Numbered from the stretch's first letter, positions 7,311 through 12,837 are shown. The stretch is 12,837 nucleotides of DNA from Clostridiales bacterium UBA6330 (GCA_002438075.1 DJSQ01000156.1:3200-16036), one strand, 5' to 3'. Translations and numbers: made by a program. The notes: generated by a model from the sequence alone, not told the origin.

Positions 7311-7372
7311 AAAATCGGAAATTCTGCACAAATCCAACCAAAACAAGCGCTGCTTTTCCCGTTTTCACCTAT

Positions 7373-7401
7373 AGTATAGCAAGATTGCGGAGGAAAGTCA
7401 A
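7373..7401 (-). promoter_or_regulatory. sigma-A type promoter of the PocR/AraC operon
   Basis: On the minus strand -35 TTGACT (7401-7396) and -10 TATACT (7378-7373) are separated by exactly 17 bp. Transcription should start near 7366. The same promoter with its flanks recurs at 92-138. The 20-bp candidate activator site (7419-7438) ends 17 bp upstream of the -35 box. The unit it drives appears to run to the terminator at 172-207. Confidence 0.8.
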
Positions 7402-7418
7402 TGACCGAAAATGCCCAC

Positions 7419-7438
7419 TTCTTGCACTATTCTGCTCT
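7419..7438 (-). promoter_or_regulatory. candidate activator site upstream of the regulator promoter
   Basis: On the plus strand this reads TTCTTGCACTATTCTGCTCT. It is an exact reverse complement of 7492-7511. Read towards its own promoter (minus strand) it has the form GAGCAGAATAGTGCAAG and lies 17 bp upstream of the -35 box. Twenty-base sites with two unlike half-motifs, placed just upstream of a promoter, are typical for AraC-family activators. Confidence 0.6.
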
Positions 7439-7491
7439 CGCTCCGAAATCGTGGAACCCGCCCTTTTTCTCCCTTTCGTGCAAAAACGGGC

Positions 7492-7511
7492 AGAGCAGAA
7501 TAGTGCAAGAA
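7492..7511 (+). promoter_or_regulatory. candidate activator site upstream of the GH42 promoter
   Basis: This is the exact reverse complement of 7419-7438, so it faces the GH42 promoter in the same orientation as its partner faces the regulator promoter. It ends 17 bp before the GH42 -35 box at 7529. The 53 bp between the two arms show no matching symmetry, so the pair looks like two separate sites rather than a hairpin. Confidence 0.6.
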
Positions 7512-7513
7512 AA

Positions 7514-7544
7514 AGGCAGATGCCTGCATTGCAAACATCTGCCT
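7514..7544. promoter_or_regulatory. 9-bp inverted repeat spanning the GH42 -35 box
   Basis: Bases AGGCAGATG (7514-7522) and CATCTGCCT (7536-7544) are exact reverse complements separated by 13 bases that contain the -35 box TTGCAA (7529-7534). An inverted repeat placed this way would suit a repressor that blocks polymerase binding, for example of the LacI or GntR type. No such regulator gene is in the window, so this is a positional inference. Confidence 0.4.
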
Positions 7545-7557
7545 CACATGGTATAAT
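7529..7557 (+). promoter_or_regulatory. sigma-A type promoter of the GH42 gene
   Basis: The -35 box TTGCAA (7529-7534) and the consensus -10 box TATAAT (7552-7557) are 17 bp apart. The predicted start near 7564 leaves a leader of about 58 bases before the ATG at 7622. The weak -35 together with a perfect -10 fits a promoter that needs an activator, and the candidate site lies 17 bp upstream. Confidence 0.8.
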
Positions 7558-7621
7558 CTTAATGATGGAAACGGAAGCTATCATACCGTAAAACTGCGTA
7601 CCCAAAGGAGAACCCGAGAAA

Positions 7622-9553
7622 ATGATTCAGCTTGGAGCCGCTTACTATCCCGAGCTGTGGGATGAAAAGGAAATCGAACAGGATATCGAACGGTGCCGCG
7701 CCTACGGCTTGCGCGTGCTGCGCATCGGCGAATTCGCGTGGGGGCGGATGGAGCCGACCGAGGGGCATTTTGACTTGGATTGGCTCGCGCGCATTGTCGA
7801 CCGCCTGCACGCGGCAGGGCTGTCGGTCATCCTCTGCACCCCGACCTGCACCCCACCGCGCCGACTTCTGAACAAATACCCCGAAATGCGGCAGATGTCC
7901 CCCGCAGGCGTGCGCGAGGCGGTCTCCTCCCGCTGTCACACCTGCAAGACCTCCCCGCTGATGCGGCAGAAGAACCGCGAAGTCACCGAGCACCTTGCGC
8001 GCCGCTTCGGGTCCCACCCCGCCGTGGTCGGCTGGCAGATAGACAATGAGCTTTACATCTATCGGGAGGGCTGTTACTGCCCGCTTTGCCGCGCGGCGTT
8101 CCGTAGCTACCTGAAGGCACAATACGGCACGGTTGCGGAGCTGAACCGCCGCTGGGGTATGGCGCGGTGGTCGCTGGACTATGCCTCCTTCGACGAGGTG
8201 GAGCCGCCCCTGCCCGATGAATGGCGGCACCCCTCCCTGCGCACGGTCTGGCGGCGTTTTCAGGAGGCGCAGATCTGCGATTACGCCCGCGAGCAGGCGG
8301 ACATCCTGCACCGCTACACCAAAGCCCCCGTCGGCACCGACATGATGCCGATGAACACGCTTTCCTATTATGACATGAACCGCGCGATGGACGTGGTCAT
8401 GTTCAACCACTACGACACCGCCGCCCGCCTGCCGCTCACGACCTTTTACTACGATTTTGCCCGCGCCACGCTCGACCGCCCCTTCTGGGTGACCGAAACG
8501 CAGGTCGGCTGGAACGGGAGCGAGTTCGCCGAAAACGGCTACCGTCCCGCGGGAAACTGCCGCATCAACAGCTGGCTGCCGATTGCGCACGGCGCGGAAA
8601 AGAACCTCTATTGGCTCTTCCGCACGCCGCAGAACGGTCACGAGCTGGCGCACGGCGCGCTCATCTCCACGGCGGGCAGACCCTATCGGGTGAGCGAGGA
8701 GGTACAAAGGACTGCCTCGGAATTGGATTCGTGCACGGACTTTTTGGAGCACAGCCGCGTCCGCTCGCAGATCGCCATTCACTACTCGAGCGTGGCGCAG
8801 AACAACATCTACTCCGCGCCGATGCTGAAGGATTTCCACTACACCCAAGTGCTGAACGAGTGCTTTTACGCCCCTCTGCGGCACTGCAATGTGGACATCA
8901 TCGACACCCCGCACGCGCTTGACGGCTACCGCGTGGTTTTCTCCCCGTTCCTGACAACGATTGACGAGGACCTGCAAGCGCGCATGGAGCAATGGGTCCG
9001 TGCGGGCGGGACATGGATTGTGGGACCGATGAGCGGCTACATGACCGCCGACACGAGCAAATTTTCGGATTCCCCCTACCCATTCCCCGAGCGTCTGGCG
9101 GGCGTGTATGTAAAATATCAGCGCCCGATTGCGAACGATGTATGGCACGCGGCGTGGGAGAACGGGGACCAACTCGGCATTTCGCTCTGCTACGATGCGT
9201 TAGAGCCGACCGACAGCCGCCCGCTTGCGTTCTACCGCGGCGATGAATTCGACGGCTACGCGGTCATAACCGAGCGCAAGGTTGGAGACGGGCGCGTCAT
9301 CCTACTCGGCAGTGTCCCCGATGCCGCGGGAATTCGCCAACTGGCAGGACTGCCCCCGATTGCCGCCGCAAGCGAGAACATCGACCTGATAGAGCGGAGT
9401 GGTGACCGCGCGGGCATACTTGCAACCGAGGTAGAAAACCGCACGGGAACGCTGGTCCTCCCCACCCGATACCGCGATCTGTTGACCGGAGACATCAAAA
9501 GCGGCGACATCACGCTCGCACCTTACGAGGTGTTGGTGTTGGAGAGAATGTAA
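7622..9553 (+). CDS. GH42 beta-galactosidase
   Basis: This 643-residue glycoside hydrolase family 42 enzyme should cleave terminal beta-galactosides in the cytoplasm by a retaining mechanism. The start of the TIM barrel is typical (MIQLGAAYYPELWDE). The acid/base glutamate is E143 in WQIDNE, and the nucleophile is probably E292 in WVTETQVG. Cysteines C105, C151, C153 and C156 match the four-cysteine zinc site known in GH42 enzymes. The central trimerisation-like domain covers about 385-570, with a short beta domain to the end. There is no signal peptide. Length is near the family norm. AAAGGAG lies about 11 bp before the ATG. It is transcribed divergently from the PocR/AraC operon and is the only gene before the hairpin at 9569-9607. 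GH42 members act on lactose, galacto-oligosaccharides or plant galactans; the exact substrate is not visible. Confidence 0.95.
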   Translation: MIQLGAAYYPELWDEKEIEQDIERCRAYGLRVLRIGEFAWGRMEPTEGHFDLDWLARIVDRLHAAGLSVILCTPTCTPPRRLLNKYPEMRQMSPAGVREAVSSRCHTCKTSPLMRQKNREVTEHLARRFGSHPAVVGWQIDNELYIYREGCYCPLCRAAFRSYLKAQYGTVAELNRRWGMARWSLDYASFDEVEPPLPDEWRHPSLRTVWRRFQEAQICDYAREQADILHRYTKAPVGTDMMPMNTLSYYDMNRAMDVVMFNHYDTAARLPLTTFYYDFARATLDRPFWVTETQVGWNGSEFAENGYRPAGNCRINSWLPIAHGAEKNLYWLFRTPQNGHELAHGALISTAGRPYRVSEEVQRTASELDSCTDFLEHSRVRSQIAIHYSSVAQNNIYSAPMLKDFHYTQVLNECFYAPLRHCNVDIIDTPHALDGYRVVFSPFLTTIDEDLQARMEQWVRAGGTWIVGPMSGYMTADTSKFSDSPYPFPERLAGVYVKYQRPIANDVWHAAWENGDQLGISLCYDALEPTDSRPLAFYRGDEFDGYAVITERKVGDGRVILLGSVPDAAGIRQLAGLPPIAAASENIDLIERSGDRAGILATEVENRTGTLVLPTRYRDLLTGDIKSGDITLAPYEVLVLERM

Positions 9554-9568
9554 AAAAGAATATACAAG

Positions 9569-9607
9569 CACCCCCGCACGATTCCTGTCGGAAACGTGCG
9601 GGGGGTG
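9569..9607 (+). terminator. strong hairpin after the GH42 gene, probable terminator lacking a T-run
   Basis: The stem is long: CCCCGCACG (9572-9580) pairs with CGTGCGGGG (9595-9603). Pairing continues inwards after one A/A mismatch (TTCC 9582-9585 with GGAA 9590-9593) to a four-base loop, and outwards across a one-base bulge. It begins 15 bp after the GH42 stop. There is no T-run straight after the stem on the plus strand, so termination may be partial or the hairpin may stabilise the 3' end. Confidence 0.5.
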
Positions 9608-9737
9608 TACGAAAAAAATGCGAAAATTTTTCCATTCATAAATCCCGTCACAGGGCGAACAATAGTAACAGAGCGGCGGGAAACCGCGCTCAATGATATA
9701 GATAAACGAACGGCTGATACATGATCGCTCGCCTCGG

Positions 9738-9762
9738 TGAACGGTCGGGATCGGACCGTTCA
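9738..9762 (+). promoter_or_regulatory. 9-bp hairpin just before the ribosome site of the spore-protein gene
   Basis: TGAACGGTC (9738-9746) and GACCGTTCA (9754-9762) are exact reverse complements around a seven-base loop. The AGAGGAGA ribosome site follows within a few bases and the ATG is 20 bases from the stem. A smaller interrupted hairpin lies at 9671-9691. Such leaders can stabilise long-lived sporulation mRNAs or tune translation; which of these applies is not shown. Confidence 0.5.
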
Positions 9763-9781
9763 GAAGAGGAGAACAAAAACA

Positions 9782-9979
9782 ATGGCAAGCAACAAGGCTA
9801 TGGTTCCGGAAGCGAAGGAAGCTCTTGAGAGATTCAAGATGGAAGCTGCGAACGAGGTCGGTGTGAACCTGAAGCAGGGCTACAACGGTGATATCACCGC
9901 GAAGCAGGCCGGTTCGGTCGGCGGACAGATGGTCAAGAAGATGATCGAGTCCTACGAGAACTCCATTAAGACGAAATAA
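9782..9979 (+). CDS. alpha/beta-type small acid-soluble spore protein (SASP)
   Basis: This 65-residue protein coats DNA in the dormant spore, protecting it from UV and chemicals, and is degraded to amino acids on germination. Two conserved segments identify it: the germination-protease region KMEAANEVGV (about 19-28), where GPR should cut after the glutamate, and GDITAKQAGSVGGQMVKKMI (36-55), which binds DNA. Its length is typical. AGAGGAGA lies about 10 bp before the ATG. It sits alone, with a structured leader of up to 170 bp and its own terminator. A forespore (sigma-G type) promoter is expected. Weak matches are TTCATA at 9635-9640 and AATAGTA at 9661-9667, but their 20-bp spacing is not convincing. 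The gene shows that the organism forms, or descends from organisms that form, endospores. Confidence 0.95.
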   Translation: MASNKAMVPEAKEALERFKMEAANEVGVNLKQGYNGDITAKQAGSVGGQMVKKMIESYENSIKTK

Positions 9980-10034
9980 GGATTTCTCCGATTTCCGCCG
10001 TTCGGATAGATGTTGATTTCTTCCGTTCGGTCCC

Positions 10035-10086
10035 CTGACGTGCCGTCGGCTCTTGCGGGATGCCGCAACGCATGACGGCAGGTCGG
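10035..10086 (+). other. folded 3' region between the SASP gene and its terminator
   Basis: Nested complementary segments are visible: CTGAC 10035-10039 with 10082-10086 (one G-U pair), TGCCGTC 10041-10047 with GACGGCA 10074-10080, and TTGCGG 10053-10058 with CCGCAA 10063-10068. They share one or nearly one axis and form an extended rod directly before the terminator. It may be part of the spore-gene mRNA 3' end or a small RNA released from it. No known RNA family is recognised. Confidence 0.4.
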
Positions 10087-10125
10087 CAGCCCGCCCCCGT
10101 TGATCGGGGCGGGCTGTGTTTTTTT
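10087..10125 (+). terminator. intrinsic terminator of the SASP transcript
   Basis: An 11-bp GC-rich stem (CAGCCCGCCCC 10087-10097 with its complement 10106-10116) encloses an eight-base loop and is followed by TGTTTTTTT. This is a textbook plus-strand terminator. On the minus strand there is no T-run, so it is not an obvious terminator for the convergent AraC transcript. Confidence 0.9.
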
Positions 10126-10152
10126 CGCTTTTTTATGACTGCTTCTATTGCT

Positions 10153-10350
10153 TTATTTGCCCGTTTCCGCCAGCTTCAGTGTCAGCCAGCCGTCCGCGTT
10201 CGTCACGCCGTCCTCCGCCAGCTCCTGCTCTCCGTAGGTGCGCTTGACGTAATCCTCCGCGCCCGCCGCGCAATATTCGGGTCCGCTGTGTCGCAGGACT
10301 GCGATTCTTACATAGTCATATGCCCCGAAATTCACTTCCGATACCTTCAT
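10153..10350 (-). CDS. 65-residue protein of unknown function, coupled to the cupin/AraC gene
   Basis: The frame begins with ATG at 10350; an upstream in-frame ATG (10380) lies inside the regulator gene. The ribosome site TAGGAGAG overlaps the stop codon of the AraC gene, so translation is probably coupled. The protein starts MKVSEVNFGAYDYVRIAVLR and contains YVKRTYGEQELAEDGV before ending in LKLAETGK. It is soluble, with one cysteine (C37), and no signal peptide or membrane segment. No family is recognised. It could be a small partner of the regulator or an unrelated passenger. The start codon, ribosome site and 11-bp gap support a real gene. No clear terminator follows on the minus strand. 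Confidence 0.7.
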   Translation of the reverse strand: MKVSEVNFGAYDYVRIAVLRHSGPEYCAAGAEDYVKRTYGEQELAEDGVTNADGWLTLKLAETGK

Positions 10351-10361
10351 ATTCTTCTCTC

Positions 10362-11141
10362 CTATTCCTTGTTTTTCCACGCCGACGGGCTGACCCCGTA
10401 GGTCTTGCGAAACAGTCTTGAAAAGAGGAACATATCCTCATATCCGCATCGCTCCGCCGTTTCCCCGACCGACAGTCCCGCGCGCAGGCACTCGGTTGCC
10501 TCCCGCATTCTGGTTTTGAGCAGGTAGTCGCGGATGCTCATGCCCGTTTCCGCGTGGAACAGGCGCGTCATGTACCTGCGGTTGAGGTGCAATTGGTCCG
10601 CCAGCCCCTCGATGCTGATTTTTTTCATATACGCCGCGTCGATATAGCTTCGGATACGGCGGACGTACTCGTTCCCGTTCTGCGTGCGGTCCGCAAACAG
10701 CTCGTCATAAAGGCGGAAAAGGCTTGCCGTCAGCCCGAATTCGGAGGCATCGGTATTCTCCGCGCTCCTGCGGAACAGGTTTGTCACCGTTGCTGACACG
10801 GAAAAGACGGGCGGCACGGTTGCCATTTTCTCCGCGAGGTTGCCGTCAAAGCCAATCCACGCGTAGTGCCACGGGTCGCGGTCATCCGCTTGGTAGATTG
10901 TTTCCTCCCCAGGCAGGATGCGAAAGACCTGCCCCGCCGCCACGGGGTACGTGACCCCGCCACAGGTGTAGGTCCCCTTTCCCGACAGCACGCAATGCAA
11001 AAGGACGTATTTTCTGACCGACGGTCCGAACCGATGCCCGGGGGCGCAGACCTCCTGCCCCACGATTACGGGATTCAGCTCGGCAAAATGTCGGTTGACC
11101 AGCATCACATCGGTTTTCCGCCCGTCCCTTGTCTGCTCCAT
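10362..11141 (-). CDS. AraC-family regulator with cupin-type sensor domain
   Basis: This 259-residue transcription factor has an N-terminal cupin-like sugar-sensing domain (about 43-100, with GKGTYTCGGVTYPVAAGQVF and WHYAWIGFDG) and a C-terminal AraC DNA-binding domain (about 160-257). The second helix-turn-helix ends in MFLFSRLFRKTYGVSPSAW, the typical AraC signature. This plan matches regulators of alpha-galactoside, raffinose and pectin-fragment use. The ATG at 11141 has GGGGCGGTGAG upstream. It is divergent from the GH4 gene, and their promoters abut, so regulation of GH4 plus autoregulation is the natural inference. The inducer is unknown. A 65-residue unknown protein follows after 11 bp. 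Confidence 0.92.
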   Translation of the reverse strand: MEQTRDGRKTDVMLVNRHFAELNPVIVGQEVCAPGHRFGPSVRKYVLLHCVLSGKGTYTCGGVTYPVAAGQVFRILPGEETIYQADDRDPWHYAWIGFDGNLAEKMATVPPVFSVSATVTNLFRRSAENTDASEFGLTASLFRLYDELFADRTQNGNEYVRRIRSYIDAAYMKKISIEGLADQLHLNRRYMTRLFHAETGMSIRDYLLKTRMREATECLRAGLSVGETAERCGYEDMFLFSRLFRKTYGVSPSAWKNKE

Positions 11142-11168
11142 TTTCTCACCGCCCCTCGAAGTAGTTCC

Positions 11169-11197
11169 ATTATACCATATTTTCTTCCGTTATGCAA
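11169..11197 (-). promoter_or_regulatory. sigma-A type promoter of the cupin/AraC gene
   Basis: On the minus strand -35 TTGCAT (11197-11192) and the consensus -10 TATAAT (11174-11169) are 17 bp apart. Predicted transcription starts near 11162, giving a leader of only about 20 bases. Its -35 box ends exactly where the GH4 -35 box begins. Confidence 0.8.
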
Positions 11198-11226
11198 TAG
11201 ACAAACCAAAAAAAATGTTGTATCAT
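11198..11226 (+). promoter_or_regulatory. sigma-A type promoter of the GH4 gene
   Basis: The -35 box TAGACA (11198-11203) and -10 box TATCAT (11221-11226) are 17 bp apart, with an A-rich spacer. Both boxes depart from consensus, as expected for a promoter that needs activation. A short leader hairpin CCCGC/GCGGG (11236-11240 and 11246-11250) follows before the ribosome site GTGAGGA. Confidence 0.7.
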
Positions 11227-11277
11227 AAAAGGGACCCCGCAGGAAGCGGGAATAACGGAAAAAGTGAGGAAAACACA

Positions 11278-12600
11278 ATGAAGCTGACCTTTATGGGTGC
11301 GGGAAGCACCGTATTTTCCAAAAACGTAATCGGTGACACCATGATGTGCGATGAATTCCACGACATGGAGGTTGCCCTTTATGACATCAACGCGGAGCGC
11401 TTGGAGGAGTCCTATCTTCTGATTACCAAGATGAACGAAAGCATCAACGGCGGCAAGGCGACAGTCCGCAAGTACCTCGGTGCAGAGCAGCGCAAGGAGG
11501 CTCTGCGCGGCGCGGACTTTGTGGTGAACGCGATTCAGGTCGGTCTTTACGACCCCTGCACGATCATCGACTTTGAGGTTCCGAAGAAGTACGGTCTGCG
11601 CCAGACGATTGCCGACACGCTCGGAATCGGCGGCATTTTCCGCGGCTTGCGGACGATTCACGTTCTGAAGGACTTTGCCCGCGACATTGAGGAGGTCTGC
11701 CCCAACGCGTGGTTCCTCAACTACACCAACCCGATGGCGATTCTCTCGGGCTATATGCAGCGCTACACGAACGTCAAGACGGTGGGGCTTTGCCACAGCG
11801 TTCAGGTTTGCGCGCGTGACCTGCTGAATCACGTTGGCATGGACGACAAGCTGGAGGGCTGTCAGACGCGGATTGCGGGCATCAACCACATGGCATGGCT
11901 GCTTGAAATCACCGACAAGGACGGCAACGATCTTTACCCCGAAATCAAGCGTCGCGCGAAGGAGAAGAACGCAACCGAGAAGCACAACGACATGGTTCGG
12001 TTTGACTACCTTGACAAGCTGGGCTACTACTGCACGGAGAGCAGTGAGCACAACGCGGAGTACAACCCGTTCTACATCAAGGCGGGGCGCGACGACCTGA
12101 TTGAGAAGTTCAACATTCCGCTGGACGAATACCCGCGCCGCTGTATAAATCAGATTGCGAAGTGGGAACAGCAGAAGGAGGAGCTGATGGCTGGCGGCAA
12201 CGTTCAGCACACGCGCTCCCGCGAGTATGCGTCGCACATCATGGAGGCGATTGTAACGGGTGTTCCCTACAAAATCGGCGGCAACGTCATCAACCGCGGG
12301 ATGATTCCGAATCTGCCGTATGATGCGTGCGTAGAGGTTCCGTGCTTGGTAGACAAGAGCGGCATCACGCCGACCTACGCGGGTCCGCTCCCGCTCCAGC
12401 TTGCGGCGATGAACTCCTCGAACATTTACCCGCAGATGCTGACGATTGAAGCGGCGCGCACGGGCAGTCGGGACTTGATCTATCAGGCGGCGATGATGGA
12501 CCCGCACACGGGTGCTCAGCTCTCGACTGACGAAATTGTTTCCCTCTGCGACGATCTCATCGCTGCCCACACCTCCGCTGGGTATCCTGTGTTGGGGTAA
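11278..12600 (+). CDS. GH4 family alpha-galactosidase-like glycosidase, NAD and metal dependent
   Basis: This 440-residue glycoside hydrolase family 4 enzyme is probably an alpha-galactosidase of the MelA type. GH4 enzymes use NAD and Mn(II) and work by oxidation and elimination. An N-terminal Rossmann fold has GAGSTVF (7-13). NYTNPM (148-153), GLCHSVQ with metal ligand C172 (170-176), and GINHM with H204 (201-205) form the active-site signature. The segment GLRQTIADTLGIGGIFRGLR (106-125) is also characteristic. A GalA-type or alpha-glucosidase-type specificity cannot be excluded, but the GLCHSVQ form favours galactosides. The ATG at 11278 has GTGAGGA upstream; the upstream in-frame ATG at 11095 lies inside the divergent regulator and is rejected. 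There is no signal peptide, so it is cytoplasmic. It stands alone before a structured terminator and is likely controlled by the divergent cupin/AraC protein. Confidence 0.93.
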   Translation: MKLTFMGAGSTVFSKNVIGDTMMCDEFHDMEVALYDINAERLEESYLLITKMNESINGGKATVRKYLGAEQRKEALRGADFVVNAIQVGLYDPCTIIDFEVPKKYGLRQTIADTLGIGGIFRGLRTIHVLKDFARDIEEVCPNAWFLNYTNPMAILSGYMQRYTNVKTVGLCHSVQVCARDLLNHVGMDDKLEGCQTRIAGINHMAWLLEITDKDGNDLYPEIKRRAKEKNATEKHNDMVRFDYLDKLGYYCTESSEHNAEYNPFYIKAGRDDLIEKFNIPLDEYPRRCINQIAKWEQQKEELMAGGNVQHTRSREYASHIMEAIVTGVPYKIGGNVINRGMIPNLPYDACVEVPCLVDKSGITPTYAGPLPLQLAAMNSSNIYPQMLTIEAARTGSRDLIYQAAMMDPHTGAQLSTDEIVSLCDDLIAAHTSAGYPVLG

Positions 12601-12613
12601 GGGGAAGAAGACC

Positions 12614-12661
12614 TTGGAGGCGCAGGACCCCCTCTTTCGGAGAGGGGGTCCTACCCTCCAA
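12614..12661. repeat. two-stage hairpin after the GH4 gene
   Basis: AGGACCCCCTCT (12624-12635) pairs perfectly with 12641-12652 around a five-base loop. An outer stem TTGGAGG (12614-12620) pairs with CCTCCAA (12655-12661) across a small internal loop. No T-run follows on the plus strand. It may be part of the terminator complex or a palindromic intergenic repeat. Confidence 0.6.
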
Positions 12662-12680
12662 ACCTCCCTGACCTCCCGAG

Positions 12681-12763
12681 AACTTCCCCCATGTCCCCGC
12701 CACTTCCGAAGCGGAAATTGGTTTCGCTTTTTTGGAGTGGCGGGGACATGGGGGAAGTTTTTT
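12681..12763 (+). terminator. terminator with a perfect 24-bp stem and long loop
   Basis: Bases 12681-12704 and 12736-12759 are exact reverse complements, rich in C then G. They enclose 31 bases that hold a smaller hairpin (AAGCG 12709-12713 with CGCTT 12725-12729). A T-run (12758-12763) closes the plus-strand end. ACCTCCC (12671-12677) also pairs with GGGAGGT (12772-12778) outside it. The stem is far longer than termination needs, so it may have arisen from a palindromic element reused as a terminator. Confidence 0.75.
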
Positions 12764-12837
12764 GTCGTTTGGGGAGGTGTGGATTTGTTGCAGAGTGAGG
12801 CTATCGCACCCGTTTTGTGAGCGGGACGCGCGGAACG
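12764..12837. other. right-edge sequence with no recognised gene
   Basis: After the terminator stem the last bases hold no convincing reading frame, promoter or RNA gene. A weak CCCG/CGGG pair near the end (about 12810-12826) is the only structure seen. Confidence 0.4.

Noticed and set aside
7188..7346. Upstream extension of the PocR/AraC protein to an ATG at 7346
   Set aside because: The extension crosses the perfect leader hairpin, has no ribosome site and adds sequence unlike the family; GTG 7187 has AAAGGGGG in place.
7419..7511. The 20-bp inverted repeat as ends of an insertion element
   Set aside because: The 53-bp interior is too short for a coding element, there is no flanking duplication, and the placement relative to two promoters explains it better.
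7559..9172. 537-codon minus-strand frame opposite GH42
   Set aside because: GH42 catalytic and zinc residues fix the coding strand; the opposite frame shows only composition-driven Arg/Val/His-rich sequence.
9635..9667. Sigma-G promoter for the SASP gene (TTCATA and AATAGTA)
   Set aside because: The boxes match only in part and the spacing is 20 bp, longer than the usual 17-18, so it is mentioned only in the gene entry.
11132..11138. TCTGCTC motif at the start of the cupin/AraC gene as a further activator site
   Set aside because: Only the short half-motif is present. It falls on start codons (Met-Glu-Gln) and is not at the right distance from a promoter.
11095..11277. Longer GH4 start at 11095
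   Set aside because: It would begin within the divergent regulator gene and cross both promoters; the Rossmann fold begins right at the ATG at 11278.
11170..12570. 466-codon minus-strand frame opposite GH4
   Set aside because: The GH4 motifs on the plus strand are unambiguous, and this frame crosses the divergent promoter region.
12512..12820. 102-codon plus-strand frame running through the GH4 end and terminator
   Set aside because: It is translated through two large hairpins and a T-run and has no ribosome site.

Overview
The window looks like chromosomal DNA of an endospore-forming, GC-rich Clostridia-type Firmicute. The main evidence is an alpha/beta-type small acid-soluble spore protein gene at 9782-9979. 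Purine-rich Shine-Dalgarno sites (AGGAGG-like), clostridial-style lipoprotein signals, a GLUG-repeat surface protein and two AraC-family regulators beside glycosidases agree with this. The genus cannot be fixed from the sequence.

Left two thirds (172-7401, minus strand): one apparent six-gene operon read right to left. A promoter at 7373-7401 precedes an AraC regulator with a PocR-like sensor domain (6306-7187). It is followed by an ABC-type solute-binding lipoprotein (4644-6251), a metallophosphoesterase lipoprotein (3449-4618), a second metallophosphoesterase without an export signal (2584-3426), a large secreted GLUG-repeat beta-helix protein (367-2535), and a 44-residue microprotein (214-348). 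The gaps are 18-54 bp, and a good intrinsic terminator (172-207) closes the unit. No permease, ATPase or glycosidase gene lies inside it. The combination of sensor, binding protein, exported and cytoplasmic phosphoesterases, and exported repeat protein is the best candidate here for an undescribed functional unit.

Middle (7188-9607): the 434-bp intergenic region between the regulator and a divergent GH42 beta-galactosidase gene (7622-9553) is dense in regulatory structure. Two perfect copies of a 20-bp sequence lie in inverted orientation, each exactly 17 bp upstream of the -35 box of its own divergent promoter. A diverged third copy (142-161, 15 of 20 identical) precedes a near-duplicate of the regulator promoter at 97-125, which reads out of the left edge of the window. 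This suggests a small regulon in which the PocR/AraC protein may activate itself, the GH42 gene and an unseen operon to the left.

Right third (9608-12837): a spore-protein gene has a structured leader and a structured 3' region ending in a strong terminator. A second AraC regulator with a cupin-type sensor domain follows on the minus strand, with a coupled 65-residue unknown protein. Divergent from it is a GH4 family alpha-galactosidase-like gene. The two promoters between them (11169-11226) have directly abutting -35 boxes. Downstream of GH4 lies a highly structured terminator region with a perfect 24-bp stem. The window as a whole reads as a galactoside-use region (GH42, GH4, two AraC regulators) next to an uncharacterised surface/phosphoesterase operon.

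All long reading frames opposite these genes are treated as shadows. No tRNA, rRNA, CRISPR array, transposase or phage gene was seen.
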